Below, piece by piece: positions 37,763 to 51,100 of a stretch of DNA of 64,000 nt. The DNA comes from Dreissena polymorpha. Its lineage: Eukaryota; Mollusca; Bivalvia; Myida; Dreissenidae. How positions within the stretch are numbered: position 1 is the stretch's first letter; each line of letters starts with the position of its first letter. The stretch lies in contig NC_068362.1 of NCBI RefSeq assembly GCF_020536995.1, positions 102,432,376 to 102,496,375 of the forward strand, in the 5' to 3' direction. The notes under the pieces are model-generated. The model made no database searches, was not told the origin of the DNA, and saw only the letters and a list, made by a program, of their open reading frames with translations. Position numbers and translations under genes: made by a program.

Positions 37763-38182
37763 TTAAATATATGATGAATACAGTAGGACACAGTTCAACA
37801 GTGAATATATTTCGAATGTTAATGTTTCGGATACACGCTTGTCTTTTTGTGAAGGTAAGTTTTTCTTACTTGTTTCAGTTGTTTTTCTCAAATTAATTGC
37901 AAAGTTTGTCTGTGGAAATTGAATTTCTTGCAAAAATGAATTTATATTATCAAACATGGTGTCTGTATGAGCCGTTTTCGCAGTCCTAACGAAGATTTTA
38001 GACGATATGTTTTTCTGGTGTACTCTCGAAATTTGTCAAAATCTAAAACACTTCTCAATGTATCATTAATACGCTGGGTTTTGGTTCCAATTAAAACCAT
38101 GATATTCGAATTTTGACTTAGTGAATGAATCTTAATGTATCGTAATGTTTTTTGAGAATTTTCAAAAGCATTTGTAAATATG
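37763..38182 (-). pseudogene. Unrecognised decayed reading frame
   Basis: Two overlapping minus-strand frames (38232-37942 and 37957-37763) have coding-like composition: SQNSNIMVLIGTKTQRINDT, SVLDFDKFREYTRKT, INLRKTTETSKKNLPSQK. They would be continuous with one frame change near 37950. I do not recognise the family. It lies beside an inverted repeat and a HINE-like fragment, so it may be a remnant of a transposon gene, or simply chance. Confidence 0.25.
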
Positions 38183-38257
38183 GCAGGGAGTGAGATTTTG
38201 ACACATCTTGAAAAAAAAGTCTTTTTTTTCAAGATGTGTCAAAATATCACTCCCTGC
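38183..38257. repeat. Near-perfect hairpin, 37-bp arms, 1-nt loop
   Basis: GCAGGGAGTGAGATTTTGAC on the left is mirrored by GTCAAAATATCACTCCCTGC on the right (one mismatch). The inner arms CACATCTTGAAAAAAAAG and CTTTTTTTTCAAGATGTG meet around a single T at 38220. Confidence 0.95.
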
Positions 38258-38635
38258 TGATTTTATTAATACTTTGACAAAACAACACTTACCTGAATAC
38301 CACAATGGATTCCACCCAAACAATACCCCCCCCCCCCCGCCCAAGATTCCCTGCCCCCCCCCCCCACCTCCCACCCCCATAATTTTTTTTTTTTTCCTTT
38401 TTTATTTTTGAAAGATCATCTAATAAATGACCACACCCCACATTATAACCCACTCTCAACCCCCCTACCCCCCATCCCCCCCCCCCCAAAAAAAAATAAT
38501 ATTTTTATTTTTTTTTTATATTTTTTAAAGATCGTCTAATAAATTATTGAATATAAACAATTTCGCCATAAAGGCTTACGTTATACTGTCAAGCACTCGA
38601 ATAGTCGAGCGCGCTGTCCTCTGACAGCTCTTGTT
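38258..38635 (+). mobile_element. 3' fragment of a family C HINE-like element
   Basis: Matches the right part of the element at 30385-31976: ACTTTGACAAAAC, TACCACAATGGATTCCACCC, then poly-C/T tracts with CCACCCCC, and AAGATCATCTAATAAATGAC. It ends with a hairpin (GCTGTC / GACAGC) followed by TCTTGTT at about 38629-38635. The 5' part and tandem core are missing; its left edge abuts the hairpin at 38257. Confidence 0.65.
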
Positions 38636-38811
38636 GAAACAATATTCGGTCATAAAAGCATATCATCCGTTTAGATTTGCTAACGTTGAACTGTAAGCAT
38701 ATACAATCTTATAATGCGAAAGTAACGACATTCGTGGATGTTGAACTGCCATAAATAGTTCAAGTAAAATATTACTCACTTCATTGTTAACGTTTGACTT
38801 TACTTGCCCTG

Positions 38812-39128
38812 TCACATTTGCGTGCCAGTATGAGTCACATTTGCTAAATCATTCATCGATATATCATTATCGAAAGCATGGTTATCTACACTGGTACCAT
38901 TTTTATCAGAACTCTTTAAGGTATTATTGCGCTTGCAACACTTTCGGCAATTCAAGTGCACTTCTTTGCTGAACGAAGGTGAAACGGGCACGTAAGAGCA
39001 AAACGGAGTCCTCCGGAAACGGTCGGAAACTAACGGAAGATCGTACATCGTCGAGTCCTTATTATGGATCGAGTTTTCCGCCGCGAGGTTACGACGCCAG
39101 GTAAGGATGCCACGTTCTGCCGGGGTGC
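38812..39128 (-). CDS. SLC23 transporter last coding exon (cytoplasmic tail)
   Basis: The acceptor GTTTTCAG leads to [23 protein letters not shown] and YVPVSPSF are conserved C-terminal tail motifs; the rest ([18 protein letters not shown]) is a variable hydrophilic tail. The stop is TGA at 38812-38814. A 3' untranslated region should follow to the left; no clear signal was fixed. Confidence 0.9.
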
Positions 39129-42100
39129 CTGAAAACAAACTTTGTATAAGGTATACTGTCGAATGTAAAAGATTTGGTATATAGTGGTTTATTGATGATA
39201 TTCGTATATTTCTGTGAATTGCCTTTTCTCATGCATGACATTTGTGTTATTGAATTGATCAAAGATAAAATACATAAAAATTAAAACCGTTGATAAACAC
39301 TTTCAAAATTGAATAATAAATTACAGTTCGTGTAAATACATCCGATAATTGAATTAAACTTTATAATTTCATTATACTATGCATATTCAAAATCTGTTGA
39401 TTTCATTTTAGCATTATATTTAAACAATGGCATGTTTATCAAACACTTAACAATGCTGTAGTCTCAATACTGATACATAAAAGTAATTAGAGAATACAAC
39501 ATTCGACACACAACATTGCATAAAGTTTACTACAGAAAATGTTTGTCCGTCGTTGAAAAACTTCACATAGAATTCCTTGGCTCGCTTACCCGGCACAGTG
39601 TTGTCCAGAAAGCAGCCTACCCCGCCACCGACAAACATCGCTGTACCTAGCAGGACCGATATCACCTGGTCCAACTCGCTGTACCCTGTAAGATAACAAT
39701 GGCTACTGCAAACACACTAGTACGAGCAAGGCAATCAAATAATCACCAGCTTCATCTTAAATCTCTTTATCATATCAAAATAATCATGCATTACCGGGGT
39801 ATTTCAATGAAATTCATCATCTTCATCATAATCATCAACATCTTAATCATCATATAAATCCTTCTTAATCGCCATCATTAGTAGCAGCAGCATCATCATA
39901 ATGATCGTCATGGTCATCACCATAAGCACCTAAAGTATCATCCTAAGTATCAGTTATGGATATAATCGAGTAATAAACAATATGTCACGATAATGGTATG
40001 ACACATTTGTACGGTTGAACATGGATTGACAATAATTAACCCATTTATGCCCAGTGGACTCTCCCACCCTTCTAAATTGGACCAATTTATTTCCAAAATT
40101 AGAGGTGTCAAGTATATTTATTTCTATATTTAGAATATTTCATAAAGAAATTCCTTTAAGCAAACAGCGCAGAACAAAGATGAGACGCCGCATTATGCGG
40201 CGTCTCATCTGGGTCTACGCTGTTTGCAATGTCCTTTTTTCAGGACGCTAGGCATAAATGGGTTAATATACCTCGGAATAAGTAAGACAAAAACAAACAA
40301 TGACAATAAAGTTGTATCGTATCAATTAACTACATTAGAATAGATAAACATATATCAAGCAATGCCTTTTATTTTTGTATCACATTAACGGCTCTATTTT
40401 TGCCAAATTACAATTACAGGGGCCGTCCAACAGATAAAGCGTCGTATCGATGCGATATGATATTTTAGGAAACTACGAGGATTGCTTATACACTGTCTAT
40501 CATCCCCAAGGAAAATAGATAACCAGCGAAGCGAAATTAAACATCACACTAAAGGTAGTGCTCGTGAAAAGAATAAAGTTTAACATTTTTTATCGCGAAC
40601 GTTTTTAAAAAACTGTGTGACAAATTAATAGTGGACATATCAAACTTATATCGTAAGTAGTTGGGAGTTCTTTATTAATACATTCGAGTGTTGAAATAGA
40701 TAAATCATCAGCTACCTGGTACCGAAAATTCAGTTCATTGGGACATCTTTTTTCCTTTTGTCCGAGGAAAATATATTAATTTTGCCGAATTTTCAATGGT
40801 GTGCAAATAGAATTATAGAAACTATCTGTTTTTGCCAGCTTCAGCCCAAAAATCAAGTTAGAATGTAAATAGTTTTGACTTTGTAAGGGAAAATAAATGA
40901 AAATTGCGCAAATACGTGACCATCTTGGTATAAAACAAATAAATACACTTATATTCTTTACGATGAGACCGTTTATGGCCAAAATACGTCTGATGCATTG
41001 CTGATATTTAAAAAATTGCTTTGCTTTACGGGCACCTGCTTCATAGAGAATAACAGGTTACTGTCCGATCTTTTTGTAATGTATCAGTCAAGGCTTAGAA
41101 TAATATATCGACGAGGCTTGCCGAGCCGTTATTTTATTCGTGCCGAGCCTGATATATTACAAAAGATCAGGCACTAACCTGTTTTTCTGTTTATCATATC
41201 TCTACGTCCCCGATTTTTAAGAAATAATGAAAAATCGCTAAAAACAGAAAAACAGGTTACTGCCTGATCTTTTTGTAATATATCAGGCAGTATATCATTT
41301 ATCATTTTAAATTGTATTCTTGTTTTTTTTTACTGGAGATTTTTAGTTCAAATGTTTAAATTTATAAATATAAAGCATTTAAAGCATTTAATGACAAGCT
41401 TCAATACATGCCAAAATCTGTTGGACGACCCCTTTAAGATAAAAGCAACAAATGCCATAAACAAATTAAAGATTTTGATATCATTCATGTGTGGTGGTTG
41501 GACAGGTAGCAGGTGTAGTTAGTGAAAGTCGACCCACCCTGACCACAGCATTATACGGTCAATTTGTAGCCGTCATATATCAAAAGGTAAGTACAGGTTA
41601 TTATCTTGTCAGCATATCACATCCAACACTTTTCATGAAAGTTTGATCAAACCCAGCGGGTCTAAAGAGAGTGCATTTTGTATGATGGATCACAGCAAAA
41701 CAATTGATAGAAAGCACAAAACGTTCTGTGGCACGTAGCTCATGACAAGTGATATGATCAAGTGATAGACTGAGTATGGGTTGCATTTCAAACACATTAA
41801 TGACTGTGACGAAGATATAAAGACATTAAACAACGTTGTAGCGCCGTTAAATGTCGCATCGCCGTTATATGTCGCAGGCTACGAGATGTGTCGCAACGTT
41901 GACGATAAATGTGGCAAGGACCGATATATGTCGCAAATCCTACTGACGATATATGTCGCAACTTTAACGATAAATGTCGCAAAAATTTGAACTGCCGATA
42001 TATGTCGCAACATTAACGACAAATGTCGCACACCTTTGTAAGTCATGTTAAAAATGAAATGGTGAAGTAAAAATGACTTTAAGGTTAGATCTAGATTACC

Positions 42101-45100
42101 CGACGGGGTTTTTTGGGTCGATTTCCACCAGAATGCTCAGTTTTTAGTGAGTATTGTCCGAAATAATCAGTTGTGGTCAGTATTGTCCACAAATGTCAGC
42201 TGCGGTGAAGATCGACCGAAGCGGTCATATTTATTCATTTTAGACCAAAAACGTTAAGTTTTATTCAAAATGATAAAAATTATTGTTTTGAAATAATCGG
42301 AAATCGGAAAAAAGAGGTGCCCGTAAGTTTTCTTTGGGTTTGAGGCCGTATCGATAAGTTTGGTTTTATAAGGTCAGTCTTACAGGAACCGTCTGGGTAA
42401 AACAAAATGTGAATCCCTCAGTTTATCTGCTGGAGACCGACAACTTTGCCATCTTTGAATAAGCGATAAACGGCGAATATTTTTGGGTAGAATCGTCAAT
42501 CGCACCGGTACCTGCTCAGCTCTTTGGCTCATTGTGGGGCCGGCAAAGGACAATGCCTTTCTATGAAAACTGCCAGGAAATACTGGTTCGCTTCTGAAAC
42601 GGTTGGTCGTGCGGGTGCAGCTGCGCAATGCATTAGATACTACACCCATTATCAAATTATCGCCGATTACAGCTAACTTTACTGTGTGAACGGCTTTACA
42701 CCTAACGTCAGTAATCAGTCTCAAATGACAAGGACTCCGTGTCGGTCGTCATTACCAGTTAACTGAACAAGCTGTACGATTTTCCAACCTAAATTTGAAG
42801 AACTTTGCACTAAGGTCTGTGTCAATTCAATATTGTTGTACGGCGATAAGATAAGTTCAGTAGCTGAAAAAAAGTCTCTTTAACGACACATACATTACTG
42901 TTGTCATTGACAAAAATAAGATACAAACGACAATTCTTCATAGAAATCGGAATATATTTATGGCATTTATTGAATATGTTAATTTCACCAGATTATATTC
43001 AAATCTTCACAGTTTTCAAACAAATATTTCGTTTTTGTGCTCCCCTGAACGTTTCGGCTCTTTGCAAGGGCGGTTTAAGGAGGGCGGAAGCGGCGTGCGT
43101 ACCCCCCCCCCCCCCCTCTTAAATCAGCCAAGATTTTTTTTTAATTAAAATGTGCATATTTGGACCTTAAAATCGAATGCCAAAGGTTGCTTTACCAAAA
43201 AAAAAAATGCCTTCGGCGATGGAATTGGATAGCATAAACTACTATCAAACGTTTTAGGGTAAAAAAAATTTCATTAAAGTACCCGCCCCATGTAAAACTT
43301 GACCTACGCCCCTCCCCGTATTCGAAAACCCTGGATCCGCACCTGCTTTGATGTCACAAAAATGATATTACAAATTTACAGATGTTAAGATGATAGCCAC
43401 AGTACGAAAGTCTTATTGCTAACAATCATTTTAACAGACAAATCAATTTACTTAAATAAATGGCAGCAAAATGAGATCGTCCATCTGGTTGACATTTAGT
43501 TAAGACATGTTTCTACAAGATGCAAACACGATTCGCGATTATAAAATTTTGTTGGAAAAAGTATTCTTATCCAACAGTTGAATTATCTGGGATTTCATTT
43601 TGGCACGCTTACTAGAGAAAGAACCATGAAGACAGCGATGCTGATTTTTAGGTAATTATTGTTTATGTTTGATTTAAGTTGGGCATGAATATACCACGAT
43701 TGCTCGTGTGAATAAACCATGGTAACTATTGCATACCTTTATATACCTTGATTTCATAAAAAGCTTTGCAAAGTCATATACATAAAGTAAACGTGATTTG
43801 CATGAAATTTGTTGGCGAATTTTGACTTTTTTTAAGTAAAGAAGATATTTTAATTTTGAAAGGCGATTATGAAAAAACATGACGCTTTCAATTACTTGTT
43901 GTTGTCGGAGGCGAACATTAAATTCCTTGAAAACGTAGAACACGGGTGCAATATTATTGGTTGTTCATTTTCTTGTATCATAAAGACTTTGCCAATAGTC
44001 TTTAAACGAAATATTCAAATTGGTACATAAATACTGTCTATTTACTAAATGGTTTAACTATTATTATAAAATGCATTTAACATGAACAGTATATGTATAA
44101 GAAAAACGTATTATTGTCGCAACTAGTATTTTCCTTAAAGCATTGAGACCAGGACCGATTTCATTATCTATTTCCTATTTGGATTCAGCATACTCTAATA
44201 AAGTTTAAATGCGAAAATTAGAAATCTTAAATTCAGAAAAGGAACGTCTTTGCATCGCCTGCCTACTCCACGGTGAAATATTACTTTTCTATTGCGAAAT
44301 ATATTTTAATTAATGAATGCATATATTGTTATTATTCAATTTTCTAGCGGAAATTTTGCGACATCTATGACGTCAACTCAAAATGCTGCCACCGGACTGA
44401 ATACTTCGAGTTTTTTAATTGGCTAATTTAATGAAGCGCACGTGCCGTCGCAATTCGTTATCACGCGCTCTGTATTAAATAAGCCAATGGAAACAATCGA
44501 TAGTATTCACCCCGGAGGCAGATTTTGACTTCTGCTCCGACAAAATCATAAGAGTATTCGCCCTTTAACTCAGTGCGCGTGGCTCGCGATACATTAATTT
44601 AAACAATACTGTAAAATGTTGAGATAAGGGGGTACGAGGGTCAGCCCCAAAGCATCTAGAGTGTTTCAATCATTATCAAAGTACTTAACGAATTTACTTG
44701 ACACTTTGTCCATCCATCGTATGACCAAATGCTTATTACATGTGCGATCGCATGGGGAAAGTACGTTTCGCTTGCTATGGAATCAGGGAACGCACAATTA
44801 AGGTCTCATATAATCGGCCGGTGCAGGTCAGGGGAAATGTCGTCGTAACCATTACGTTTTAATTGGAATAATGTCAGCAGTGTACTTTTATGTCAAGCTT
44901 GGTAAACAGTGATTTCTATTGCTTGTTGATTTAGGTCTTTTAATAAAGATTGAAATTCCCGTATTTTGCGATTTTTCGAAAAAAGGTATTCTAAAAATAT
45001 AACAACAGTTTAACGTTGATAAAACATATTAGTAAAAGCAATAAGATAATAGAACCGTTAACAGAGTTTTATTTTATTGTTGTTAACTTACATAATATTA

Positions 45101-48100
45101 ATGCTTTATTTCAGGTTGATATGTTTGCTGTTGCCGATTGTGATAACGCTAGCAAAAGGCTGGAGGACGTGCGGGCTAATGTCCGATACAGAGTATAGGA
45201 TCATGTCCGAAGCGGTATCGGAAGGGACCTATCATGTACCGGTTGCAGAAAGGACACCCTTAGAACGATCTACACTGCGAAGATTTGACAGAAACAAAGA
45301 GTTTTATTCGATTGAAAATAATCGACTGTAGTATAAGGGAATAGAGCTTTTGTGTGAATCAAAATGCAGCAAAGTTATAACTCATAATTACCATAAAAGT
45401 AAAGGCATTGGTGTGAGAAGGTTATATCATCTGTTAAAACGAAGATACCGGTATACTGGAGTTTCAGAGGCAAAGATAAAACAAGTTATTTCTAAACTGC
45501 CGGATTATCAGAAGAGAAATGCAAAGTTTTCGAAAAAAGCCTCTCTAAAGCATGAGTGCAGCAGTTCTGTGCACGATATGCTTCAAATCGATCTCGTCGA
45601 TATGCAGAGACATGCAGTTATATACAATAAAGAAAAGTGTAATTTCATTCTAAGCGTAATGGATATATTTAGTCGGTTTGTGTGGTTACGAGCTATATAT
45701 CAGCCGATGTAATCACTAAACATTTGAGTCGCATATTTGCAGAATTTTGTAGACCAAAACAAATTCAGCATGATAGAGGACGTGAATTCGATGGGGAAAA
45801 AAAACGGTTGTTTAAAGTTCTCAATATAAAGAATATCAAAAGTCGCCCTTATCAGCCTCAAAGTCAGGGGAAAGTTAAAAAGGATGCATAAAACATTGAA
45901 GCAAAAGATTGCATACGATTTGACGCATGCGAATAGCTTTGGTATAAACTGGGCAAAACAGCTACCAGAGTATCAACGTATATTAAACAATGACCCAAAA
46001 GATGGCTAGCATGGAAGTCACCGCATGAAGTTTACTATGGAAGGGATCCTTATAATGACAATTCAAAGCTAAATCGCAAACTGCTAATAAAGAAACTAAG
46101 AGATGCCGCAAAAGTCGCAACACAACAGTGTAATAGGCGAAACGCCAGAGCTCAAGAGAAGGCAAACAAAACACCGATTTATAATATTGGAGACTCAGTG
46201 CTGTTACGCTATAAGAAAAAAGGTTTATTAAATAGGAGAATATGGGCAGTAGATGGGGTGATACAGAAGCGATCTATGAAAACAAACATGCCCAAAATTA
46301 AATTTCGTGTCCCCGAATCTGCTCGAGCAGGACAATCTGCCCGTTCGGAAAAAAAATGGTACCACGTAAGCAACTTCACACAATATGCGTGTACATCAAC
46401 TGGTGCATCCAACAAGAAACAGTTACATCGAAAACAATATTGCATAGCTACAACAAAATCGTCTCTGCTTGAAAACTTGAGATCGGAATTCGGATTGCCC
46501 GTCGTAATGGATCCTATTGGGATCGGAAACTGTCAGTTTGGAGCTGTTTCATATCACCTACGCCAGTATGGAATACATAGGTCGGAAGAAACGCTTAGAC
46601 AAGACGTAGAAACCTTTTTGAGGCAAACACCCGTACTTGGTAATAGGATTTGTGGAGCAAACTGGTGGAACTCAATACTTGAGCAACCACGAAATTATTT
46701 GTCGCGGATGTCTACAGAATATGAATACGGTGACCAAATTACATTGCAAGCGATGTCGCAACTGTATAATATGCAGATTTTAATAGTGTCGACTAGGAAT
46801 AGTTCCACTACATTGATAAGTCCGGATGGGAGTTCATGTCTGTCAAGCCGTTACCCTCTAATAATACTTGGACATTACCCAGAGGGCGCCGGTGAGCATT
46901 ACGTTGCCCTTGGTTATAATAGACATGTATTAGAAAGAATTGTAGACACATCAGCACAAGTAACGTGGGAAACTGATCCACCTACGGGCGATGATGACCT
47001 GAACGTCGGCGGTGATGACCTGAGCGATGGTGGTGATGACCTGAGCGCTGGCGGTGATGACCTGAGCGCTGGCGGTGATGACCTTAACGCTGGCGGTGAT
47101 AACCTGAGCGCTGGCGGTGATGACATACAATATTCAATACAATTTTATCGTATTTTTTGTTGCTGTAATAATGTTACAGTTTTATCACATTTTACAACAT
47201 TTGGCCAATCTTGATAACAGCAGTCCATTTAGCACAGGGAAATCAACAACTGGCTACTCAAGCCAAGAATTATAAGAATTGATTGGGTCAATATTGACCA
47301 CAACTGACCATTTCGGACGATACTGACCGCAACTGACAATTATGTAAAATACTGACCACAATTTACCCTTTCGGACAATACTAACTAAAAACTTACCATT
47401 ATGGTGGAAGTCGGCTCAAAGAACCTCGTCGGGTAATCTAAATCTAACCTTCGTCGGGTAATCTAAATCTAACCTTAAAGTTTTAGTCATTTTACTTCAA
47501 GTTTTCGTTTTTAACATGACTTACAAAGGTGTGCGACAATTATCGTTAATGTTGCGACATATATCGGCAGTTGAAATTTTTGCGACATTTATCGTTAAAG
47601 TTGCGACATATATCGTCAGTAGGATTTGCGACATTTATCGTTCCTTGCGACATTTATCGTCAACGTTGCGACAAATCTCGTAGCTTGCGACATATAACGT
47701 CGTTGCGACATTTAACGGCGCTACAAACGTACTTCACAATATTTTAACATCTGTGAACAAAAATCTTTGGACATAGGACTAAGGGTCAATTTCCTGGTGC
47801 AACACTCATCTGTTTAACTTCGCGTTTGCATTACACGTTATGAGGAATAGAATTGAGCGGATCATCGAACCTGCGGCCCCATAGATTTTGGACTACCTCT
47901 AGACCACGGGTCCGCTCATGAGCTCACCTGTGTCGATAATGCCGGCGTTTGCGGGGTCGTTGACGTACTGCGGGATCATCAGTCCAAGCAGCAGCGATAT
48001 GCCGATGATTGTCAGGTTGCGAGTGGAGTCGAGGTCAACGAACTTCAGGATGGATATGCCCACGGCCGCCACCATGCCAAACAATACGGCGAGAGTTCCG

Positions 48101-51100
48101 CCGATAACGGGGTCTGGAATGAGAGTAAGCACCGCCCCGAACTTGCCTACCACGCCGCAGAGTAGCAGGATCAGTCCGGCTGTGAAAAACACCACTCGGC
48201 TGGCGACCTGGGAATTATATGTTGGCCGTGCAATGTGAAAATGGGGTTTAATGAATGTGCGTAAAGTGACGTCCCAGATTAGCCTTTGCAGTCCGCATAG
48301 GCTAATCAGGGACGACACTTTTCGCTTTTATGATAGTTTTCGTTTCAAGAAAGTCTTTTCGTGGCAAAAATATAGTTTTGACGAAAAGAGTCGTCCCTGA
48401 TTAGCCTATGCGGACTGCACAGGCTAATCTGGGACGACACTTTTTGCACATTCATTAAACCCCCTTTTCACAGAGCACGGCCCATAAATTATATAAGATT
48501 GAATATATCTCCACAACTTGTAAGGGAAATAGTATGTTCAAACTAGTTTGAAGAGAGATCGTATATGGTGGTTGATTATTGTATTATCTTTTTGGCGTGT
48601 TTGATGGTTTGAAGAAGGTCACCAAAACGACAACGCGAAACAACGTATTCCTTTAAATACTTAAGACGAAATATGTTTAAGTTGTTGATGTGGAAACTAT
48701 TAGAAATAAGAATTCCTCACTCTATTCTTTAAAACTTAAACCCGCAGATTCGTTTGGATAGAGTTTTAGGAATGTATAACGCATATTTGAAGAAAGTGGT
48801 AAAAAAGGTGAAGCTTCTAAACTCAAATCAGTACTACCCGGTACATGTTTTTTACGATTTACATAAACAAGCACAGGGACGCGAAGTTGTAAGGAATTTT
48901 GTAATGAAGAAAATATTTTCCCGCATGCAAATTGGTGAATACCAGCCCAGACTGCAAGTGGATTTATTCATGTGTGGTAGCTTACCAGCGGTTTAGTCAT
49001 AACACAAGAATATAAAAAATTGTTAATGATGATATGCATATTAGACGCCATTTATACATCATTGTTGTTGTTTTTTTTTGTTGAATTGAAAATAAGAAGA
49101 CAAGAGAGACAACTCGAATTCATGAATAATAGAGAAACGAAGGCACATTTCGCTCTACATTATGAATTCGTTAACATGGTGCAGTATTCGCATTCACATC
49201 CTTTAAATTTAACCCTTTCCCACTCAGAAGAAAAGTGAAAATGGCTTTGTGCAAACAGCATAAAACCAGAACAGCCTGCGAATAACTCGCAGTCTGGTCA
49301 TGTTTTATGCTGTTTGCTTCTCATCAGTATCTAAGGGTTGGAAATGAAGCCTTTAAAACTTGAATCTTGTAAGAAAGGTCTTAAATTTAATTTAACATTT
49401 TAGCGGAATACAAACACGTCAAAATACGTATCTTAGTGGAAAAGGGTTAATAAACACGCTATTCATGCTACCTTTGTAATACCGATGGCCCCGATGTTTC
49501 CGCTGTAAGACGTGGTACCGTGACCGGCTCCCACCAGACCGGAAACGATGCTGCCGAGCCCCTCCATAGCGATGCCCCTGTTGATGGCGTGTGTCGGCGG
49601 GGGCGGAGCGCCGGATATCCGGGCACATGAATAGTAGTCTCCTACAGACTCGATGATGGAACTTATCGTGGCGGCGAGCATGCCGACGAAACCGCCGGCA
49701 CTAACAGTCGGAGTTCCGAACATAACTAAAAACAAACGGAAGTTTTAACCTATTTATCGAGTCTCACTTGAGTCCGTTCCCTGTATATACACTTTTTTGT
49801 TGTCTACAAAAAATCTTTCTTAAGCAAACTTCTTGCCAATCTAGTTTACACTAAAGCCATGCTTTAGCTTTTAAACCGCCAATTACATTGCATGGGCATA
49901 TCGTAAAATTATGCATTATTGTATACCAGGGCTGGTGATTAAGTTTCATTTTATATTAAAACTTGTGTATGCTGTACTGATGGAAAAACAACAGCTGAAG
50001 TTCGACAGTTGAATTTAAAGGATGATGTAAACGAGTATAGTTGCATCTTGGCGTTTATATAAATGGATCGTGCTCTTTAAAAAGGGGATTTAATGCATTC
50101 GCGTAAAGTGTCGTCCAAGATTAGCCTGTGCAGTCCAAACAGGCTAATCAGGGACGACACTTTCCGGTTTTATGATATTTCGTTTAAAGAAAGTCTAATC
50201 TTAGCAAGAATTAAGTTTAGGCGAAAAGTGTCGTCCCTGATTAGCCTGTGCGAACTGCAACCTTACATGGATATGGCCATGTAAACCAAGGCGCTCGCTG
50301 CAAGACGCCCAGACGCGCGTCCGTCCGCGCCTTGTAAGCCGGAAGTGTGGCGTTGTTAGGCAACACGTCCGTCACCGTCAGGATGTGGCAGAACAGCCAC
50401 GTGATGCAGATACTTAGTATCACCTAGAGTGTGGATAGAGGCAGATACTTAGTATCACATAGAGTGGTGATAGAGGCAGATACTTAGTATCACCTAGAGT
50501 GGGGATAGAGGCAGATACTTAGTATCACCTAGAGTGGGGATAGAGGCAGATACTTAGTATCACCTAGAGTGGGGATATAGGCAGATACTTAGTATCACCT
50601 AGAGTGGGGATAGAGGCAGATACTTAGTATCACCTAGAGTGGGGATAGAGGCAGATACTTAGTATCATATAGAGTGGTGATAGAGGCAGATACTTAGTAT
50701 CACCTAGAGTGGTGATATAGGCAGATACTTAGTATCACCTAGAGTGGGGATAGAGGCAGATACTTAGTATCACCTAGAGTGGGGATAGAGGCAGATACTT
50801 AGTATCACCTAGAGTTGGGATAGAGGCAGATACTTAGTATCACCTAGAGTGGGGATAGAGGCAGATACTTAGTATCACCTAGAGTGGGGATAGAGGCAGA
50901 TACTTAGTATCACCTAGAGTGGGGATAGAGGCAGATACTTAGTATAACATAGAGTGGGGATAGAGGCAGTTTCTTAGAATCACCTAGAGTGGTGATAGAG
51001 GCAGATACCTAGTATCACCTAGAGTGGGGATATAAGCAGATACTTAGTATCACCTAGAGTGGGGATAGAGGCAGATACTTAGTATCACATAGAGTGGGGA

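Larger units (their letters stand above)
41837..47725 (+). mobile_element. Ginger-type DNA transposon (integrase plus OTU domain)
   Basis: Starts TGTAGCGCCG at 41837 and ends CGGCGCTACA at 47725. AACGT flanks both ends (41832-41836, 47726-47730) as a likely target-site duplication. Terminal inverted repeats are about 400 bp. Their outer 190 bp is an iterated series of ATATATGTCGCAA / ATAAATGTCGCA words; further in, GTGGTCAGTATTGTCC words recur. The single gene on the plus strand encodes an integrase core followed by an OTU cysteine-protease-like domain, a combination known from Ginger1 transposons. The gene is broken by several interruptions, so the copy is inactive. It lies in an SLC23 intron, opposite to the host gene. 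Confidence 0.82.
39686..47927 (-). other. SLC23 intron of 8.2 kb filled with mobile DNA
   Basis: Holds an imperfect CAT/ATC repeat (39815-39930), an M2 MITE (40036-40265), a 1-kb TIR element (40416-41436) and the 5.9-kb Ginger-type transposon (41837-47725). The remaining bases look like plain AT-rich intron. Confidence 0.75.

Noticed and set aside
42380-42724. Minus-strand 114-codon frame inside the Ginger element
   Set aside because: No recognisable domain, opposite to the transposase gene; could be a nested remnant but cannot be supported.
46914-47126. Minus-strand Ser/Pro-rich frame (SSPPALR repeats)
   Set aside because: Antisense shadow of the 24-bp repeat coding GGDDLSAG.
48754-48996. 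80-codon frame [15 protein letters not shown] in an SLC23 intron
   Set aside because: Coding-like composition but no family match, no start context and no splice support; left as intron.
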